Source: Prevotella sp. (GTDB lineage: Bacteria > Bacteroidota > Bacteroidia > Bacteroidales > Bacteroidaceae). Taken from it: DNA of 10,265 nt. This document shows, in pieces, positions 7,690 to 10,265 of the stretch. Made by a program: the position numbers and the translations under genes. Position 1 is the first letter of the stretch. Each line of letters begins with the position of its first letter. The notes beneath the pieces were generated by a model. That model did no database searches. It was not told where the DNA came from and saw nothing but the letters and a program-made list of their open reading frames with translations. The stretch spans positions 1-10,265 of the forward strand of contig JAEENF010000228.1 of NCBI GenBank assembly GCA_016283605.1, read 5' to 3'.

Positions 7690-9030
7690 CTATTTTATTA
7701 ATTCGCGTTCCAGTTCCTCCAACGACTTGCCCTTCGTTTCCGGACAACGATTCCACAGGAAGATGAACGCACACATACAGATACCACTATAAATCCAGAA
7801 CGTCCCACTGCTGTCAAGGGCCGCATTCATCGAAGGGAACGAGAACGTCAGCGTGCAACAGCCCACCCAGAGGGCAAAGGTACAAGTGGCCATAGCTATG
7901 CCACGAATACGGTTGGGGAAAATCTCTGCCAGCAGTGTCCAGGTGACGGGGCCCAAAGTCATCGCATAGGTTGATATGGCAGCCACGACAAGACAAACCA
8001 TCGCAAAGCCTTTCACCTCGAAGAAATAACAGGTGCCAAGTGTCAGATAGATCAGTCCCAAGCCACCGGCGCCCAACAATATTAACGTACGACGTCCCCA
8101 CTTTTCGATGGTATAAAGGGCCACTATGGTGAAAATGACATTGGCAATACCTGTGATGACAATATTGATAAACATGCCATCGACATCAAAGCCTGCGCCT
8201 ACAAATATCTCCTGAGCATAGTTGAAGATTACATTCGTGCCACACCATTGCTGGAACACGGCAATCACCAAACCGAGTACGAGTACCCGCCGATACTGCA
8301 TGGAACTGAGAACTGAGAATTGTGAACTGAGAGATTTGGTTTCCTTTGCTATTGACTTTTCCACCCCAGATGTATTCATACCTTTCAATTCTAACCTCTC
8401 GGTTCTCAGTTTAATATACACCGGACTCTCAGGAATAAAGAAGCTCATCAAGAGGAACAGCGCTGCAGGCAATGTCTCTGCCCAGAACATCCAGCGCCAG
8501 CCCCATTCTATATTCCACGTCTGACTCTCCACGACAGACGTATCACGAGCCAACAACATATTCACCACCTGTGCCGCAAGGATTCCCAGCACAATGGTCA
8601 TCTGGTTAAGAGAGACCATCCTTCCTCGAATCTCTGCAGGGCTCACCTCAGCGATATACATCGGTGAGAGTGCCGAAGCCACACCGATGCCCACTCCTCC
8701 TACAAAACGGGCTATATTAAATAAGGTAAAGTCATTGAACAGACCCGTAGCGATGGCCGATACCGTAAACAGTACTGCCGCCAACGTCAGCAATGGTTTA
8801 CGACCATACCTATCCGCTGCCGAACCTGCAACCATCGCACCTATCAGACAACCGATAAGTGCCGTAGACATCGCCACACCCTGCATCAACGGTGAGTTGC
8901 TGATATCGAAATACAGTTCATAAAACGGTTTTGCGCCACCTATCACCACCCAGTCGTAACCAAAGAGCAGACCGCCCATCGCAGAGACGGCACAAATGAA
9001 ATAAAGAAATCCTTTGTTGTAGTTACTCAT
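7690..9030 (-). CDS. MFS sugar porter family transporter
   Basis: A 446-residue, 12-helix sugar:H+ symporter-type protein with the sugar porter signatures in order: FGYDWVVIGGA (23-33), DRYGRKPLL (73-81), a PESP motif (200-203) at the end of helix 6, QQWCGTNVIFNYAQEIF (260-276), whose QQ and N residues line the sugar site in XylE/GLUT relatives, WGRRTL (311-316), GPVTWTLLAEIFPNRIRG (360-377) and PETKGKSLEELE (430-441). It imports a sugar across the inner membrane; which one cannot be read from the sequence. The frame is open upstream to a TTG at 9057, but that lies in the -7 box, so I chose the ATG at 9030, giving a leader of roughly 20 nt. The cytoplasmic linker (about 206-246) is unusual: it is largely built of two opposed 7-bp repeat arrays. 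First gene of the operon with the DUF5107 protein. Confidence 0.93.
   Translation of the reverse strand: MSNYNKGFLYFICAVSAMGGLLFGYDWVVIGGAKPFYELYFDISNSPLMQGVAMSTALIGCLIGAMVAGSAADRYGRKPLLTLAAVLFTVSAIATGLFNDFTLFNIARFVGGVGIGVASALSPMYIAEVSPAEIRGRMVSLNQMTIVLGILAAQVVNMLLARDTSVVESQTWNIEWGWRWMFWAETLPAALFLLMSFFIPESPVYIKLRTERLELKGMNTSGVEKSIAKETKSLSSQFSVLSSMQYRRVLVLGLVIAVFQQWCGTNVIFNYAQEIFVGAGFDVDGMFINIVITGIANVIFTIVALYTIEKWGRRTLILLGAGGLGLIYLTLGTCYFFEVKGFAMVCLVVAAISTYAMTLGPVTWTLLAEIFPNRIRGIAMATCTFALWVGCCTLTFSFPSMNAALDSSGTFWIYSGICMCAFIFLWNRCPETKGKSLEELERELIK
8304..8331. repeat. Heptamer array A inside the sugar porter gene (4 units)
   Basis: Plus strand units AACTGAG, AACTGAG, AATTGTG, AACTGAG. On the coding (minus) strand it reads CTCAGTT-type units and encodes about LSSQFSVLS in the cytoplasmic linker between the two halves of the transporter. 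Confidence 0.88.
8384..8411. repeat. Heptamer array B inside the sugar porter gene, inverted to array A (4 degenerate units)
   Basis: The minus strand reads AACTGAG, AACCGAG, AGGTTAG, AATTGAA. It is the inverted partner of array A: AACTGAGAAC, then a C in place of T, then GAG, match array A, followed by a 7-bp extra block and AATTG. It encodes KLRTERLELK just after the PESP motif. It is more degenerate than the other arrays, so confidence is lower. Confidence 0.65.
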
Positions 9031-9054
9031 CGTTGCTTCTTTAAAAACTGCCTG

Positions 9055-9062
9055 CAAAGATA
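9055..9062 (-). promoter_or_regulatory. -7 promoter box of the sugar porter/DUF5107 operon
   Basis: The minus strand reads TATCTTTG, a perfect TAnnTTTG box, followed by CAGGCAG. It lies 24 bp ahead of the ATG at 9030. The -33 region is AT-rich without a clear TTG and overlaps a 9-bp tandem repeat (9082-9099). A TTG inside the box is the only basis for a longer porter reading, so the shorter start is preferred. Confidence 0.75.
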
Positions 9063-9110
9063 CGAAATTTATGAAAGAAACATGAATAATATGAATAATT
9101 TTATCTAGAA

Positions 9111-9142
9111 ATTGGATTATTCCTTAAAAATATGTACCTTTG
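9111..9142 (+). promoter_or_regulatory. argS promoter (-33 and -7 elements)
   Basis: ATTG at 9111-9114 and TACCTTTG at 9135-9142 are separated by 20 bp, close to the Bacteroidetes primary-sigma spacing. The -7 box continues into CAGCC, like the other three promoters in the window. This is the only promoter here with a recognisable -33 element, as expected for a constant housekeeping gene. Confidence 0.8.
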
Positions 9143-9161
9143 CAGCCAAATTCCGAAGAAT

Positions 9162-10265
9162 ATGAATATTGAAGCATTAATCAGCAAGGCTGCAGGTGAG
9201 GCTGTGAAAGCCCTCTATGGCATGGATGCCAACGAAAAGATGTTGCAGTTACAGAAGACGAGAAGTGAGTTTGAGGGAAACCTGACTCTGGTGGTTTTCC
9301 CATTTGTAAAGGCCGCCAAAAAGAGTCCTGAACAGACTGCTCAGGAGATTGGCGAATACCTCGTAGCCAACTGTGCCGCTGTAGAGAAATATAATGTCGT
9401 CAAGGGTTTCCTGAACCTGAGCATAGGTGATGGCGCCTGGTTGCAGTTGCTTGAGGCTATCGACAAGGACGATAACTTCGGCATGAAGCAGGCTACTGAG
9501 GATTCACCCCTCGTCATGATAGAATATTCATCCCCCAACACCAACAAACCCCTGCATTTGGGTCATGTCCGCAACAACCTATTGGGTTGGTCACTGGCTC
9601 AGATTATGGAGGCCAACGGCAACAAGGTGGTGAAGACCAACATCGTGAACGACCGCGGTATTCATATCTGTAAGTCGATGCTGGCGTGGCTGAAATATGG
9701 CAACGGCGAGACTCCTGAGAGTTCTGGCAAAAAAGGCGATCATCTGATTGGAGACTACTATGTCGCTTTTGATAAGCACTACCGCGAGGAAATCAAGGAA
9801 CTCGTGGCTCAGGGCATGGATGAGGAGAAGGCCAAGCAAGAGGCTCCGCTGATTAAGGAGGCTCACGAGATGCTGGTGAAATGGGAGAACAACGACCCCG
9901 AGGTACGCGCCCTCTGGGAAAAGATGAACAACTGGGTATATGCCGGCTTCGACGAGACCTACAAGAAGATGGGCGTATCGTTCGATAAAATTTATTACGA
10001 GAGCCAGACCTATCTGAAGGGTAAGGCCAAGGTGGAAGAAGGCCTCGCAAAAGGTCTCTTCGAGCGCCACGAGGACAATAGTGTCTGGGCAGATCTCACC
10101 AACGAGGGTCTCGACCAAAAACTATTACTGCGTTCTGACGGTACGTCAGTATACATGACGCAGGATATCGGCACGGCCGAGATGCGTTTCCAGGACTATC
10201 CCATCGACAAAATGATCTATGTCGTGGGTAACGAGCAGAACTACCACTTCCAGGTGCTCTCTATC
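9162..10265 (+). CDS. argS: Arginyl-tRNA synthetase, N-terminal part (3' end cut by window edge)
   Basis: The 368 codons present read without a stop to the right edge; full-length enzymes have about 600 residues, so the rest of the catalytic domain and the anticodon-binding (DALR) domain lie outside. Residues 1-90 form the ArgRS-specific N-terminal domain. EYSSPNTNKPLHLGHVRNN (121-139) contains the class I HIGH motif as HLGH (132-135) in the typical ArgRS setting, and LLLRSDGTSVYMTQDIG near 340 is the conserved RSDGTSxYxTxD block. The enzyme charges tRNA-Arg with arginine in the cytoplasm. The ATG at 9162 lies 19 bp after a complete promoter, fitting a leader of about 14 nt. It diverges from the sugar porter operon and shares only the 131-bp spacer with it. 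Confidence 0.97.
   Translation, partial: MNIEALISKAAGEAVKALYGMDANEKMLQLQKTRSEFEGNLTLVVFPFVKAAKKSPEQTAQEIGEYLVANCAAVEKYNVVKGFLNLSIGDGAWLQLLEAIDKDDNFGMKQATEDSPLVMIEYSSPNTNKPLHLGHVRNNLLGWSLAQIMEANGNKVVKTNIVNDRGIHICKSMLAWLKYGNGETPESSGKKGDHLIGDYYVAFDKHYREEIKELVAQGMDEEKAKQEAPLIKEAHEMLVKWENNDPEVRALWEKMNNWVYAGFDETYKKMGVSFDKIYYESQTYLKGKAKVEEGLAKGLFERHEDNSVWADLTNEGLDQKLLLRSDGTSVYMTQDIGTAEMRFQDYPIDKMIYVVGNEQNYHFQVLSI

Noticed and set aside
9031..9057. TTG at 9057 as the sugar porter start
   Set aside because: It lies inside the TATCTTTG promoter box; the nine extra residues do not resemble a porter N-terminus.
9591..10118. Open frame of 175 codons on the minus strand opposite argS
   Set aside because: The plus strand encodes unmistakable arginyl-tRNA synthetase through this stretch; the antisense peptide has no recognisable domain.

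Overview
The window comes from a member of the Bacteroidales, most likely a Prevotella-type genome. Four promoter boxes fit the Bacteroidetes -7 consensus TAnnTTTG, start regions lack Shine-Dalgarno motifs, and the two leftmost genes belong to the radical SAM/lipoprotein pair known from Bacteroides and Prevotella. There are seven protein genes, packed tightly, with no RNA gene, transposase, CRISPR or phage gene, and no gene-free stretch longer than about 130 bp.

Layout. (1) 1-2938, minus strand: a MATE-family efflux transporter, then a small lipoprotein, then a radical SAM/SPASM protein. The last two overlap by one base (TAATG); the radical SAM gene is cut by the left edge. (2) 2939-3045: a compact divergent promoter region. 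(3) 3046-4488, plus strand: a sodium:solute symporter. (4) 4418-9030, minus strand: an operon of a sugar-porter MFS transporter followed 2 bp later by a 1089-residue cytoplasmic DUF5107 + TPR protein. The end of the latter overlaps the end of the symporter gene tail to tail by 71 bp. (5) 9031-9161: a second divergent promoter region. (6) 9162-10265, plus strand: argS, cut by the right edge.

How they work together. The MFS porter and the DUF5107/TPR protein look like one sugar uptake and handling unit. The lipoprotein and radical SAM protein are a conserved two-gene system whose chemistry is, to my knowledge, not described. MATE, symporter and argS are ordinary housekeeping or transport genes.

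The most unusual signal is a dispersed family of short arrays, each four 7-bp units (28 bp). Five lie in this window: one in the MATE gene, one between the MATE and symporter promoters, one in the symporter gene, and two in opposite orientation inside the MFS gene. Four of the five are translated, in three unrelated transporters, at loop or linker positions. In the one array that runs in the stop-prone orientation, the in-frame TGA expected from the unit is replaced by TTA.
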